64,000 nt of DNA. It comes from Halomonas eurihalina (GTDB lineage Bacteria; Pseudomonadota; Gammaproteobacteria; Pseudomonadales; Halomonadaceae). The notes under the pieces are model-generated. The model made no database searches, was not told where the DNA came from, and saw only the letters and a list, made by a program, of their open reading frames with translations. Made by a program: the position numbers and the translations under genes. The DNA lies in the NCBI RefSeq assembly GCF_008274785.1, contig NZ_VTPU01000014.1, forward strand, positions 1 through 64,000, given 5' to 3'. This document shows, piece by piece, positions 28,531-40,111 of the stretch (position 1 is its first letter; every line of letters starts with the position of its first letter).

Positions 28531-30271
28531 CGCCGAGGGGGCCTACGATCATCGGCTGAGGAACGCCGTCGCTGAAGCGGGCCCAGGGCAGCTGGCGCTG
28601 GATACGACCGTCCTCGCCCACGCTCAGGGTGCCGGTGGCGCCGAACAGTTCGCTACCCGGGATGGCCTGGAACTGAGGCAGGCGGCGTGTCAGCTCATAG
28701 GCATCCACCCCCATGGCCATCAGCCGGAACAGCGAGGGTTCGGATTCCTGGCGCAGCTGGTGATAGCTGTCGAGGAAGGGCAGAGCGTCCTCGCCTCCCA
28801 CGGCGGCATCCGGAATCTGCCAGGGGATATCGATGAATCGAACGCCGTCGAGGTCCTTGTCCAGGCGTGGCTGGGGACGCCCTTCGTAGAGATGGGAGGT
28901 GGCGTAGACCGGCAGCTCCGAGGCGGAATAATAATCGAGGGTTGGCGGTACCTGGCGAGCGTATTCCGGCAACGCCAGCAAAAAGAGCATGTCGGGCTTG
29001 GGAGAGCCGACGGCTTGCCGGGTGCTCTCGGTGGCCGGTTGCCCGGGGTTGTAGCGTTCGGTGCGGGTAATCTCGCCGCCGTTAGCGAGCCAGGTGTCGC
29101 GGAAGGCTTCGCCGACCCGGCGTCCCCAGTCGTTGCCGGGAACCATCACGGCGGCGCTGCGTAGGCCGTCGACTCGGCCCCGCCGCGCCACTTGGCGCGC
29201 TTCATTCTCGGCGGACAATCCGTATTGGAAGAGGTTTTCGGCCTGGTTGTGGTCGGCCGTCCCGTAGTTGAGTGCCAGGGTCGGCAGGGGAACTTGTTCG
29301 CGCTGTTCGAGACGGCTGACCAGCTCCTTGTCCAGCGGGCCGATCACGGCCTGGGCGCCACGGTTGCGCGCCTCGCGGTAGAGTTCGTCGAGATTGCCGC
29401 CGGAAGAATCGATGAAGCTGAGTTGGGTGCCGCTGGCGCCGCTGTTGACCTCGTTGAGGTGGTGGGCGCGCATGCCTTGCTCGATGGCTTCGGCGACATT
29501 GGCGAGTGGCCCGCTCTCGGGCAGGAAGACGGCGATATGGTGGATCTCGCGGCCGCGCAGGTCACGCAGCGCCAGGATCTTGGACGGCAGGCGGCGCGCG
29601 GCGGGGTGGTCCGGGTGCTGATCGCGCCAGTTGTCGATCTGCTGGAAGAGGCGTTCGATGTCGCCACTGCCGTCGCGAACCAGGTCGGTCAGGGTCAGCC
29701 AGGCCCGAGTATCGGCCTCTTGGCTGCTGCGCAACTTGCTCAGAGAGCCGGCGGGCAGGCGGGATAGCTGTGCCCAGATCGGATCGTTGAGGTCTTCGCT
29801 GTCATTGGCGGCCTGGAGGCGTAGCAAGGCCGCGGCGGCGGGCAAGGGTTTGTCGAGCTCGCCGAGAGCGCGGCCGAGTCGTTCCAGCAGCAGGTTTGCC
29901 TGCTGGCGGGGCGGAGTGTCGCTCTTGAGCAGTTGGCCCGCCTGGACCACGGCATGCGGGTCGCTCTGGGATTCGCCCAGTTCGGAGAGCAGCAGGGCCC
30001 AGCGGCGGCGCTGTTCGACCGACAGTTGCGCGTCGTCGAGGTTCTTGACGATCTCCAGTGCCTGGGGAGCGCGTCCCTGGCGTGCTAGGATGTCGGCGGC
30101 TTCCAGCCGAGAGCGAGCGGCCTCGGCCGGTGCTTGCTGGTTGGCTTCTTGCAGCAGCTGCTCCGGGTCATCCGCCGGTTGGCGTTGGGTCATGCTCGGT
30201 TGCATGCCGCAGCCGGCCAGGAGTAGCGCTAGAAGCGCGGCGGCCAGGGGGCCGCGAGACGAAATCTTCAT
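28517..30271 (-). CDS. lpoA: Penicillin-binding protein activator LpoA
   Basis: The 584-residue outer-membrane lipoprotein has a signal peptide with lipobox LAGC (Cys21), a helical TPR-like N-terminal domain and a C-terminal domain of the periplasmic-binding fold (HHIAVFLPESGPLANVAEAI). LpoA reaches through the wall to activate the class A penicillin-binding protein PBP1A. It is divergent from rsmI, the standard arrangement. Confidence 0.93.
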   Translation of the reverse strand: MKISSRGPLAAALLALLLAGCGMQPSMTQRQPADDPEQLLQEANQQAPAEAARSRLEAADILARQGRAPQALEIVKNLDDAQLSVEQRRRWALLLSELGESQSDPHAVVQAGQLLKSDTPPRQQANLLLERLGRALGELDKPLPAAAALLRLQAANDSEDLNDPIWAQLSRLPAGSLSKLRSSQEADTRAWLTLTDLVRDGSGDIERLFQQIDNWRDQHPDHPAARRLPSKILALRDLRGREIHHIAVFLPESGPLANVAEAIEQGMRAHHLNEVNSGASGTQLSFIDSSGGNLDELYREARNRGAQAVIGPLDKELVSRLEQREQVPLPTLALNYGTADHNQAENLFQYGLSAENEARQVARRGRVDGLRSAAVMVPGNDWGRRVGEAFRDTWLANGGEITRTERYNPGQPATESTRQAVGSPKPDMLFLLALPEYARQVPPTLDYYSASELPVYATSHLYEGRPQPRLDKDLDGVRFIDIPWQIPDAAVGGEDALPFLDSYHQLRQESEPSLFRLMAMGVDAYELTRRLPQFQAIPGSELFGATGTLSVGEDGRIQRQLPWARFSDGVPQPMIVGPLGDALR

Positions 30272-30319
30272 CGATCCTTCCTTGTCCCATTGTTCCGGAA
30301 TGCATCCCAGAGGGCCGAA

Positions 30320-31177
30320 ATGTCAGACGCGAGTGCAGGTTCATTGTACGTGGTTGCCACGCCGATTGGGAATCTGGAGGACCTTAGCCCGCGAGCCGCC
30401 CGTGTGCTGGGCGAGGTGGCGCTGGTGGCCGCCGAGGATACCCGGCATACGTCACGCTTGTTACGGCATCTGGGCATCGCGCCGGCCGTGGTGTCCTTGC
30501 ATGAGCATAATGAGGCTGGGCGGGTCGAGCATATCGATGCGCGCCTGGCGGCCGGTGAGGACGTGGCGCTGGTCAGCGATGCCGGCACACCGTTGATCAG
30601 TGACCCGGGATTCGTGCTGGTGCGCGAGTTGCGGGCCAGAGGGCGTCGCGTGGTGCCGGTGCCGGGAGCGTGTGCCCTGGTGGCGGCGCTCTCGGCGGCT
30701 GGCCTGGCCACCGACCGCTTCCTGTTCAACGGCTTTCTGCCGGCCAAGGGAGGCGCCCGGCGTGCCCGTCTGGAGGCGCTGGTCGAACGTGAGGAGAGCC
30801 TGGTGTTCTACGAGTCCCCCCATCGCATCGAAGCCACGCTCGCCGATCTCTCGACGGTCTTCGGCAAGCGGCGGCTAGTCTTGGCGAGAGAGCTGACCAA
30901 GACCTTCGAGACGTTTCTCGACGGCAGCGCCGATGAACTGATCGCCCGCCTGGAGGCTGATCCCGACCAGGCGCGTGGCGAGTTTGTGGTGATGGTGGAG
31001 GGTGCGGCGCTGAGGGAGGTCGGCGAGACCGTCACGCTCGAGGCCGAGGCTCTGCTGGCCTCGCTGCTGGCCGAGGGGGTTGGTGTCAAGCAGGCGGCCA
31101 GTGCGGCGGCGCGTTTGTTGGGTGGTACAAAGAAAACCTGGTATGCCCGAGCACAGCAGCTCAAGGACGGGGATTGA
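30320..31177 (+). CDS. rsmI: 16S rRNA 2'-O-ribose C1402 methyltransferase RsmI
   Basis: The 285-residue SAM-dependent enzyme has the tetrapyrrole-methylase fold, with YVVATPIGNLEDLS at the N-terminus, LVSDAGTPLISDPG in the centre and the FYESPHRI block. It methylates the ribose of C1402, while RsmH (downstream) methylates the base of the same nucleotide. The ATG at MSDASAG is preferred over a TTG ten codons upstream. Only 48 bases separate it from the divergent lpoA start. Confidence 0.96.
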   Translation: MSDASAGSLYVVATPIGNLEDLSPRAARVLGEVALVAAEDTRHTSRLLRHLGIAPAVVSLHEHNEAGRVEHIDARLAAGEDVALVSDAGTPLISDPGFVLVRELRARGRRVVPVPGACALVAALSAAGLATDRFLFNGFLPAKGGARRARLEALVEREESLVFYESPHRIEATLADLSTVFGKRRLVLARELTKTFETFLDGSADELIARLEADPDQARGEFVVMVEGAALREVGETVTLEAEALLASLLAEGVGVKQAASAAARLLGGTKKTWYARAQQLKDGD

Positions 31178-31210
31178 GGGGGTGTCGCGGCACTGGTATG
31201 CTTGCCTCCG

Positions 31211-31571
<361 letters not shown>

Positions 31572-31639
31572 CTAATTTCCGCTATCGTTCATGATGACGC
31601 CGTCACGTACGGCCCCTCCCAGCCCGCCACGAGAACCGC

Positions 31640-32596
31640 ATGTCGTCACCCGCTTCCGAACAACCCTCCCGCGGATTTCGCCATGCCAGCGTATTGCTCG
31701 ATGGCGCGGTCGAGACCCTGATTCACGACCCGTCGGGCCGCTATCTGGACGGCACTTTCGGACGCGGCGGGCACTCCCGCGCTATCTTGGAACGCCTTTC
31801 GCCCCAAGGGCGTCTGCTGGCCATCGATCGCGATCCGCAGGCCATCCAGGAAGCGGCCGCCATCGAGGACGCGCGTTTTGCCTTCGAGCGAGGGGATTTC
31901 GCGCGCCTCGGTGATTTCGCCCAGGCGCATGATCTGCATGGCAAGCTCGACGGTATCCTGCTTGATGTCGGGGTCTCCTCGCCGCAGCTCGATGACCCCG
32001 AACGGGGCTTCAGCTTCCTGCGCGATGGCCCACTGGACATGCGCATGGATCCGGAGCACGGCGAGAGCGCGGCGGCCTGGATCGCCCGTGCAGGTGAAGA
32101 CGAGATTGTCCGCGTGCTCAAGACCTACGGCGAGGAGCGTTTCGCGCGACGCCTGGCACGCGCCATTGTGGCGCGGCGTGGTGAACGTGCCTTCACGCGC
32201 ACGGCGGATCTTGCCGAGGTGATCAAGGCCGCACATCCCGCCTGGGAAAAGGGCAAGCATCCGGCGACTCGCGCTTTCCAGGCACTGCGCATTCAGGTTA
32301 ACGGCGAACTCGAGCAGCTCGATCTCGCCCTTGGGGCGGCTCTCGAGGCGTTGGCGCCGGGTGGCCACCTGGTGGTGATCAGTTTTCACTCGCTGGAGGA
32401 CCGCCGGGTCAAGCGCTTCATCCGTGATCATGTTCGGGGCGATACTCATTTGCCGCGCGGGATACCGCTGCGTGATGATCAGATTCAGCGCCGTCTCGAG
32501 GCGCTGGGCAAGGCGCGCCGTCCCTCCCGCGAAGAAATCGAGGACAACCCCCGCGCCCGCAGCGCCGTGATGCGTGCGGCGCGTAAACGCTATTGA
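31640..32596 (+). CDS. rsmH: 16S rRNA N4-cytosine C1402 methyltransferase RsmH
   Basis: The 318-residue enzyme has [22 protein letters not shown] (SAM loop), [20 protein letters not shown] and [15 protein letters not shown]. It methylates the base of C1402 in the ribosomal P site. It opens the dcw cluster here because mraZ, which usually precedes it, is missing; the upstream neighbour is rnpB. ftsL follows by ten bases. Confidence 0.97.
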   Translation: MSSPASEQPSRGFRHASVLLDGAVETLIHDPSGRYLDGTFGRGGHSRAILERLSPQGRLLAIDRDPQAIQEAAAIEDARFAFERGDFARLGDFAQAHDLHGKLDGILLDVGVSSPQLDDPERGFSFLRDGPLDMRMDPEHGESAAAWIARAGEDEIVRVLKTYGEERFARRLARAIVARRGERAFTRTADLAEVIKAAHPAWEKGKHPATRAFQALRIQVNGELEQLDLALGAALEALAPGGHLVVISFHSLEDRRVKRFIRDHVRGDTHLPRGIPLRDDQIQRRLEALGKARRPSREEIEDNPRARSAVMRAARKRY

Positions 32597-32606
32597 AGGG
32601 AGTGAC

Positions 32607-32945
32607 ATGGCACAGGGACGCAATGCCTCCACGACCAGGACATCGGACTTCGGCTGGCCAACCGCCCGGCCGCGGCCGACTTTCAAGCTGCTGCTCAACG
32701 GCGTGCTGTTGGGGTTTTGTCTGGTCACGGCGCTGGCGGTGATTGCCACCAGTCATGAAATCCGCGAGCGCTACGCGCGCCTCCAGCAGCTCGAGAACGA
32801 GCAACAGCAACTACAGACCGAGTGGGGGCAGTTGTTGCTGGAGGAAAGCGCCTGGTCGTCGCCGTCGCGGATCGAGCGACTGGCCTCGCAACGCCTGGAA
32901 ATGCGCCTGCCCGATGTCGATGAGGTGGAGGTGATCCAGCCATGA
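32607..32945 (+). CDS. ftsL: Cell division protein FtsL
   Basis: The 112-residue bitopic protein has a short cytoplasmic N-terminus, one membrane helix (about residues 33-52) and a periplasmic coiled coil (RYARLQQLENEQQQLQTEW). FtsL joins FtsB and FtsQ to activate FtsWI septal synthesis. GAAGGGAG precedes the ATG. The 3' end overlaps ftsI by four bases. Confidence 0.93.
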   Translation: MAQGRNASTTRTSDFGWPTARPRPTFKLLLNGVLLGFCLVTALAVIATSHEIRERYARLQQLENEQQQLQTEWGQLLLEESAWSSPSRIERLASQRLEMRLPDVDEVEVIQP

Positions 32946-34663
32946 GCCGAGATGCGTCGAATGGCGTCACGCCGCGTCGTCCGCCGCCCATGGCCCCAAT
33001 GGGGCGGGCTCGCTATGTCGTGATCATGACGCTGGTGCTCGTTGGCCTGGGATTGCTGATGGGGCGCATCGTCGATCTGCACGTGTTCGATCACTCCTTC
33101 CTGCAGGGCCAGGGCGATGCCCGTACTCTGCGTGTCGATGAGATTCCCGCCCATCGCGGCATGATTACCGACCGCCATGGTGATCCGCTGGCTATCTCGA
33201 CGCCCGTGGTGACGCTATGGGCCAACCCTCAGGATCTGCCCGACGATGGTATTCAGCGCCTGCGCCTGGCCCAGGCGCTAGGCCAGGATCTCGATGCGCT
33301 CGACGCACGCATCGAGCGCTACGCCGAGCGCGAGTTCATGTACCTGCAGCGTCGCATGACGCCAGCCGCGGCCCAGGAGGTACTCGATCTCCACGTACCC
33401 GGCGTGCATGCACGGCGTGAATACAAGCGCTATTACCCGGCCGGGGAGGTGACCGCCCAGTTGCTCGGCGTGACCAACATCGATGATCAAGGCCAGGAAG
33501 GGCTTGAATTGGCCTATCAGCCCTACCTCGCCGGGGTGCCGGGCAAGCGCCGGGTGCTCAAGGATCGTCGTGGGCGCCTGGTGCGCGACCTGGAAGTGCT
33601 CGAGGAGGCCCAGCCCGGTGGCGACCTGACGCTGTCCATCGATCAAAGCCTGCAGTACATGGCCTACCGGGAGCTCAAGAAGGCGGTCGACGAGAACGAG
33701 GCCGACGGCGGCACCCTGGTGATGCTCGATGCCGATACCGGCGAGGTCCTGGCGATGGCCAACCAGCCATCCTACAACCCCAACAACCGTGCCGGCCTCG
33801 ACCCGGCGGGGTTGCGCAATCAGGCCATCGTCGATGTCTTCGAGCCGGGGTCGGTGATGAAGCCACTGGCCATGTCGGCGTTGCTGGAAACCGGCAAGTT
33901 TCCGCCCGATACCGTCGTCGATACCTCGCCGGGCTGGATGGTGATCGATGGTTATACCATCCGGGATGTTTCCAACAACGGCAAGCTGACCCTTGCCGGT
34001 ATCCTGCGCAAGTCATCCAACATCGGCATGTCCAAGCTGACACTGCAGCTCGATGAGCCCAAGGTGCCCCAGCGTTATCGGGCGCTTGGCTTCGACCGCG
34101 CTCCGGGCACCGGCTTTCCTGGTGAAGCCACGGGCAGTGTGCCGTCGCCGCAGGTCTGGTCCAGCAGCCAATGGGCGGCGCTTTCCTATGGATACGGCCT
34201 ATCGGTGTCGGCATTGCAGCTGGCCAGCGCCTATACGGCCATCGCCAATGACGGGCGGCGCTTGCCCCCATCGCTGTTGCGCTTGTCCAAGGCGCCCGAG
34301 GGCGAGCCGGTCATCGAACCGCGAATCGCCGATCGCGTGCTCGACATGATGGACGAGGTGGTGGCACCCGGCGCCGGAGCACGTCGCGGCATGGTGCCGG
34401 GCTACAGTGTGGCGGGCAAGACGGGCACGGTGCGCAAGAGCGGAAGCGGGGGTTACCAGGAACGCACCTATCGCGCCTTGTTCGTCGGCATCGCGCCGGT
34501 CTCTGATCCGCGTATCATCGCCGTGGTGATGATCGACCATCCGCGTGGCGACGCCTATTATGGCGGGGCGATCGCCGCACCGGTCTTTTCCCGCGTGGCT
34601 GGCAACGCTCTGCGCATACTGGATGTTCCACCCGACCGACCTAGCCAGGACGACGATGCTTGA
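32942..34663 (+). CDS. ftsI: Septal peptidoglycan transpeptidase FtsI (PBP3)
   Basis: The 573-residue class B penicillin-binding protein has an N-terminal membrane helix, a pedestal domain and a transpeptidase domain. The three active-site motifs are SVMK (Ser304), SSN (358-360) and KTG (493-495). It crosslinks septal peptidoglycan together with FtsW. Length matches E. coli FtsI (588). Its ATG overlaps the ftsL stop. Confidence 0.97.
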   Translation: MSRDASNGVTPRRPPPMAPMGRARYVVIMTLVLVGLGLLMGRIVDLHVFDHSFLQGQGDARTLRVDEIPAHRGMITDRHGDPLAISTPVVTLWANPQDLPDDGIQRLRLAQALGQDLDALDARIERYAEREFMYLQRRMTPAAAQEVLDLHVPGVHARREYKRYYPAGEVTAQLLGVTNIDDQGQEGLELAYQPYLAGVPGKRRVLKDRRGRLVRDLEVLEEAQPGGDLTLSIDQSLQYMAYRELKKAVDENEADGGTLVMLDADTGEVLAMANQPSYNPNNRAGLDPAGLRNQAIVDVFEPGSVMKPLAMSALLETGKFPPDTVVDTSPGWMVIDGYTIRDVSNNGKLTLAGILRKSSNIGMSKLTLQLDEPKVPQRYRALGFDRAPGTGFPGEATGSVPSPQVWSSSQWAALSYGYGLSVSALQLASAYTAIANDGRRLPPSLLRLSKAPEGEPVIEPRIADRVLDMMDEVVAPGAGARRGMVPGYSVAGKTGTVRKSGSGGYQERTYRALFVGIAPVSDPRIIAVVMIDHPRGDAYYGGAIAAPVFSRVAGNALRILDVPPDRPSQDDDA

Positions 34664-34693
34664 TTCTTCTTCCCCGACCGATGCGAGGCCGCC

Positions 34694-36217
34694 ATGCACG
34701 TGAATGCATCACGACTGATGGCGGCACTGGCGAGCCAGTGGCCGGAGCAATCCGCCGCGCTGGAAGCGCTCGGGCTTACCGGTGATGTCGCCCTCTGCCT
34801 GGATAGCCGAGAGCTGGCCGAGGGCGATGTCTTTCTGGCGTTGCCCGGCGTGAGCGTCGATGGGCGCGACTTCATCGACCAGGCCCTGGCGGCGGGTGCC
34901 GCTGCGGTGCTGAGGCATGTCGAGTCGGGAGAGTCCGTATCCGCCGCTGCCCGGGTGATCCATCTCGAGGGGTTGGCCGGGCAGCTTGGTGAACTCGGGC
35001 GATCGTTGTTCGAGGTGCCGGCGTCGCTGGAACTGATCGGCGTCACTGGGACCAATGGCAAGAGTTCGGTGACGCACTATATCGCCGCGCTGAGTCGCCT
35101 CCTCGGGCGTGATGCCGGCATGGTCGGCACCCTGGGGCATGGGCGCCCCGGCGCGCTGCACGAAGGCCGGTTGACCACGCCGGGGCCGCTGGCGCTGCAG
35201 TCGGCCCTGGGCGAGCTGGCCGCCGAAGGCGTCGAGCGCGTAGCCATGGAGGCCTCGTCCCACGCTCTGGAGCAGGAGCGGCTCGCGGGGTGTCGGCTGA
35301 CGGCTGCCGTCTTCACCAACTTGAGCCGCGATCACCTCGATTATCACGGCAGCATGGCCGCTTATGCGGCCGCCAAGGCCCGGTTGTTCCAGCGCCCCGA
35401 GCTGCGCCTGGCGGTGGTCAATGGCGACGATCCCCTGACGCGCCTGATGTTGGCCGGTCTGCCCACGGGCGAACGAGAGCGTGCGCGCGTGCTGGCGGTT
35501 GGTGACGACGAGGCGGTCACATTGCGTGTGGTGGGCGTCGAGCCCCTGGCACAGGGGCAGCGCGCCGTCATCGCCACCCCGGAAGGGGAGCGGGTGCTGG
35601 AAATCGCCCTCATGGGCGGGTTCAACCTGACCAATGTGCTACTGGCCATCGCGACCCTCCACGGCCTGGGCGAGGACCTCGAGGCATTGTTCGCCGCGGC
35701 TGCCGAATTGACGCCGGTACCGGGGCGCATGCAGGTACTGGCCGATGCCCGGGGGCCAACGGTGGTGATCGACTACGCCCATACGCCGGACGCCCTGGAG
35801 AATGCCCTGCAGGCACTGAGGGCGCACTTGCCGGATCAGGGCCGCCTGTGGTGCCTGTTCGGCTGTGGCGGTGATCGGGATGCGGGCAAGCGGCCCTTGA
35901 TGGCCGCCGCCGCAGAGAGGTACTCGGATGTGCCGGTGATTACCGACGACAACCCGCGCGGCGAGTCGGCGGCGACGATCCGCGAGCAGGTCCTGGCCGG
36001 CCTGTCCGAGAGCACGCGTCGCTCGGCTCGGGTCCGGGGCGGTCGGGCAGCGGCCATCCGCGAGACCATTGCCGAGGCTGATGCCGAGGACGTGATCCTG
36101 ATCGCCGGCAAGGGGCACGAAACTTATCAGGAGATCGAGGGTGTGCGTCATCCATTTTCCGATCTCGATGAGGCACAGGCTGCGCTGGCCGAGCGGCATG
36201 GGGAGGCGCCGCAATGA
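34694..36217 (+). CDS. murE: UDP-MurNAc-tripeptide synthetase MurE (meso-DAP adding)
   Basis: The 507-residue Mur ligase has a P-loop in GVTGTNGKSS (residues 116-125) and the three Mur domains. The motif DNPR in ITDDNPRGES is the signature of enzymes that add meso-diaminopimelate rather than lysine. It adds the third residue of the stem peptide. It overlaps murF by four bases. Confidence 0.97.
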   Translation: MHVNASRLMAALASQWPEQSAALEALGLTGDVALCLDSRELAEGDVFLALPGVSVDGRDFIDQALAAGAAAVLRHVESGESVSAAARVIHLEGLAGQLGELGRSLFEVPASLELIGVTGTNGKSSVTHYIAALSRLLGRDAGMVGTLGHGRPGALHEGRLTTPGPLALQSALGELAAEGVERVAMEASSHALEQERLAGCRLTAAVFTNLSRDHLDYHGSMAAYAAAKARLFQRPELRLAVVNGDDPLTRLMLAGLPTGERERARVLAVGDDEAVTLRVVGVEPLAQGQRAVIATPEGERVLEIALMGGFNLTNVLLAIATLHGLGEDLEALFAAAAELTPVPGRMQVLADARGPTVVIDYAHTPDALENALQALRAHLPDQGRLWCLFGCGGDRDAGKRPLMAAAAERYSDVPVITDDNPRGESAATIREQVLAGLSESTRRSARVRGGRAAAIRETIAEADAEDVILIAGKGHETYQEIEGVRHPFSDLDEAQAALAERHGEAPQ

Positions 36218-37584
36218 GCGCTGTTGGTCTGGACTCCCTTGGGGCGGTGGCCCGGGCGCTGGGTGAAACGCCGCCAGGTGTCGAAGTGGCGTTGACGTCG
36301 ATCACCACCGATACGCGCCGTCTGGGGCCGGGGGCGCTGTTCGTGGCGCTCGTCGGCGAGCGTTTCGATGCCCATGACTTCATTGCTCAGGCGCGCGAGG
36401 CCGGGGCGGCGGCGGCGCTGGTCGAGCAACGCCAGGACGATCCGCTGCCGCAACTGGAGGTCGCCGATACCCGCCTGGCGCTCGGGTTGCTGGGGCGGGC
36501 CCGGCGTCTGGCCTGGGGCGGTCCGCTGGTGGCCGTGACCGGCAACAGCGGCAAGACGACCGTCAAGCAGATGCTGGCGACCATTCTGTCGCGATCCGGC
36601 GCGACACTGGCCACGCGGGGCAACCTCAATAACGATTTCGGCGCGCCCATGACGCTGCTCGAGCTGGCCGAGGAGCACTGCCAGGCGGTGGTAGAGCTGG
36701 GCGCCAATCATCTCGGCGAGATCGCCTGGACGACCTCGCTGGCCATGCCCGACGTGGCGGTGATCACCAATGTGACCGGTGCCCATGTCGGCGAATTCGG
36801 CGGCATGGGGCGCATTGCTCAGGCCAAGGGCGAGATACTGAGCGGGCTGTCCCGCGACGGCGTGGCGGTACTCAATCGCGACGACCGCTACTTCAGGCTC
36901 TGGGCGAGCCAGGCGGCGCCTAGGGAGGTACTCGACTTCGGGCTGGAAGGAGAAGAAGCCCGTCTGCGTGCCGAGACACTGGTCTGCGATGAGTTCGGGC
37001 GCTATGCTTTCACGCTATCTTTCGATGGTCGCGAACTCGGGCGAGTACAGTTGTCGCTGATGGGACGGCACAATGTTGCCAATGCCCTGGCAGCGGCGGC
37101 GGCGGCACTGGCCCTGCAGGCCGATCCGGCGGATGTGCTGGCCGGGCTGGAAAAGGTCGAGCCTGTAGCCGGCCGGCTCGGCGTGTTCGCCGGGCGTGAT
37201 GGCGCACGGGTGCTGGACGATACCTATAACGCCAATCCCGGTGCCGTGAAGGCGGCGCTGGAGACCCTGGCAACGCTGCCAGCCCCTCGTTGGTGCCTGT
37301 TGGGCGCCATGGGGGAGCTGGGTGATGCTTCCGCGTACTGGCATGCCGAGGTCGGGCATCATGCGCGGAAGCTGGGAATCGATTTTCTCGGTACTCTCGG
37401 TGAGGCGGCACGGCCGGCCAGCCGTGCCTTCGGTGAAGGAGGGTACCATTTCGACGATAGAGAGGCGCTGACGCGCCATGTTCTCCACCATCTGCCGCCG
37501 GGAGCCAGCGTGCTGGTCAAGGGGTCGCGCAGTGCTGGAATGGAGCACGTGGTGACCGCGCTGCGCTCGGATGCATCAAGGTAA
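36214..37584 (+). CDS. murF: UDP-MurNAc-pentapeptide synthetase MurF
   Basis: The 456-residue Mur ligase has a P-loop VTGNSGKTT near residue 110 and the family segments [14 protein letters not shown] and LDDTYNANP. It adds D-Ala-D-Ala to the tripeptide, completing the cytoplasmic precursor. ddlB, further down the cluster, makes its D-Ala-D-Ala substrate. Confidence 0.97.
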   Translation: MSAVGLDSLGAVARALGETPPGVEVALTSITTDTRRLGPGALFVALVGERFDAHDFIAQAREAGAAAALVEQRQDDPLPQLEVADTRLALGLLGRARRLAWGGPLVAVTGNSGKTTVKQMLATILSRSGATLATRGNLNNDFGAPMTLLELAEEHCQAVVELGANHLGEIAWTTSLAMPDVAVITNVTGAHVGEFGGMGRIAQAKGEILSGLSRDGVAVLNRDDRYFRLWASQAAPREVLDFGLEGEEARLRAETLVCDEFGRYAFTLSFDGRELGRVQLSLMGRHNVANALAAAAAALALQADPADVLAGLEKVEPVAGRLGVFAGRDGARVLDDTYNANPGAVKAALETLATLPAPRWCLLGAMGELGDASAYWHAEVGHHARKLGIDFLGTLGEAARPASRAFGEGGYHFDDREALTRHVLHHLPPGASVLVKGSRSAGMEHVVTALRSDASR

Positions 37585-37592
37585 CGCATTAC

Positions 37593-38675
<1,083 letters not shown>

Positions 38676-38722
38676 GGTTCCCGCGCGGAGCCGGAAGTCG
38701 TCGTTCACGCGAGGAGCCATTC

Positions 38723-40111
38723 ATGGTCAAGGTGCCCAAGGGAGTCACGCTGGTGGTCGGGCTCGGGATATCCGGGCGCGCCATCTGCCGCCATCTGGAA
38801 CGCCTGGGCCGGCGTTTCATGGTGGCCGATACCCGAGAGGCACCGCCGGGGCTCGATGCTTTCCGTGATGCGCATCCGGGGGTCGAGGTTCATTGCGGTT
38901 CGCTGGCCGGTATCGACATGCAGGAGGCGCATGAGGTGGTGCTCAGTCCGGGCGTGGACCCGCACCTGCCCGAACTGGCCGTGCTGGAAGGGCGTGTCGG
39001 CGAGTCCGGCGATCCGCTGGTGGTGGGCGAGATGGCCCTGTTCACGCGGGCCTGTCGAGCGCCCATCGCCGCCATCACCGGCGCCAATGCCAAGTCCACG
39101 GTAACCACTCTGTTGGGCGAGATGGCGGCCGAGGCGGGCTGGCGCGTGGCGGTGGGCGGCAACCTGGGCACCGCCGCCCTGGATCTGCTGGCCGAATCGC
39201 CCGATGCTGAGCTTTATGTGCTGGAAGTTTCGAGCTTCCAGCTCGAGACCACTCCGCGGCTTGGTGCCACCACGGCGGCCTTTCTCAATCTCTCCGAGGA
39301 TCACCTGGATCGCCATGGCGACATGGCCGGCTATCGAGCCGCCAAGCTCGGCATCTTCCGTGGCGCCGAGCACGGCGTGGTCAATGCCGAGGATCCGCAG
39401 ACCTGGCCGGCGTCGCCGTTGCCGGCGCTCGAGCGTTTTTCCACCCGGCCGCCTGAGCCGGGTGAATGGGGGATTTCGCTCCACGATGATGGCAGCGGGC
39501 AACGTGCCTGGTTGATGCATGGCGACAGTCCCTTGATGCCTGCCGAGTCCCTGCGCCTGCAGGGGCTGCACCATCAGGCGAATGCGCTGGCCGCCCTGGC
39601 CATGGGCCACCGCCTGGGCCTGTCGTTGTCCGCCATGACGCGGGTGCTGGAGCGTTTCGGTGGGCTAGCGCATCGCTGCGAATGGATCGCCGACCTCGAC
39701 GGTGTACGCTGGATCAACGACTCCAAGGGTACCAATGTGGGGGCGGCCCTGGCTGCCATCGCCGGCATCGGACCGACCCTGAAAGGGCGCGTGATCCTGC
39801 TGGCGGGGGGCGTCGGCAAGGGGGCGGACTTCACGCCGCTGGCCGCGCCGCTGCAGCGATATGGCCGGGAGGCGATCCTCTTCGGGCGCGACGCGGACAA
39901 GCTCGAGCGCGCGCTCGAGGGTGCCTTGCCTCGGCATCGGGTCGAGGATCTGGCAACGGCCATGGAACGGGCCGCCGAGATCGCGGTGCCCGGCGACTGC
40001 GTGCTGTTGTCGCCAGCCTGTGCGAGCCTCGATCAATTTCTGAATTATCAAGCGCGTGGCGAGGCCTTTCGGCGGGCCGTCGAACGACGCGCGAGTCAGG
40101 AGGCTCCATGA
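38723..40111 (+). CDS. murD: UDP-MurNAc-L-alanine:D-glutamate ligase MurD
   Basis: The 462-residue Mur ligase has an N-terminal nucleotide-binding domain (LVVGLGISGRAICRHLE), a P-loop written ITGANAKST, and the C-terminal WINDSKGTN and VILLAGGVGKGADF segments. The P-loop has alanine where many Mur ligases have glycine; I recall the same in pseudomonads, so it is not taken as a defect. GAGGAG precedes the ATG. The 3' end overlaps ftsW. Confidence 0.96.
   Translation: MVKVPKGVTLVVGLGISGRAICRHLERLGRRFMVADTREAPPGLDAFRDAHPGVEVHCGSLAGIDMQEAHEVVLSPGVDPHLPELAVLEGRVGESGDPLVVGEMALFTRACRAPIAAITGANAKSTVTTLLGEMAAEAGWRVAVGGNLGTAALDLLAESPDAELYVLEVSSFQLETTPRLGATTAAFLNLSEDHLDRHGDMAGYRAAKLGIFRGAEHGVVNAEDPQTWPASPLPALERFSTRPPEPGEWGISLHDDGSGQRAWLMHGDSPLMPAESLRLQGLHHQANALAALAMGHRLGLSLSAMTRVLERFGGLAHRCEWIADLDGVRWINDSKGTNVGAALAAIAGIGPTLKGRVILLAGGVGKGADFTPLAAPLQRYGREAILFGRDADKLERALEGALPRHRVEDLATAMERAAEIAVPGDCVLLSPACASLDQFLNYQARGEAFRRAVERRASQEAP

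Noticed and set aside
39052..39120. MurD P-loop with alanine in place of glycine (GANAKST) as an inactivating change
   Set aside because: I recall the same residue in pseudomonad MurD, and the rest of the ligase is intact.
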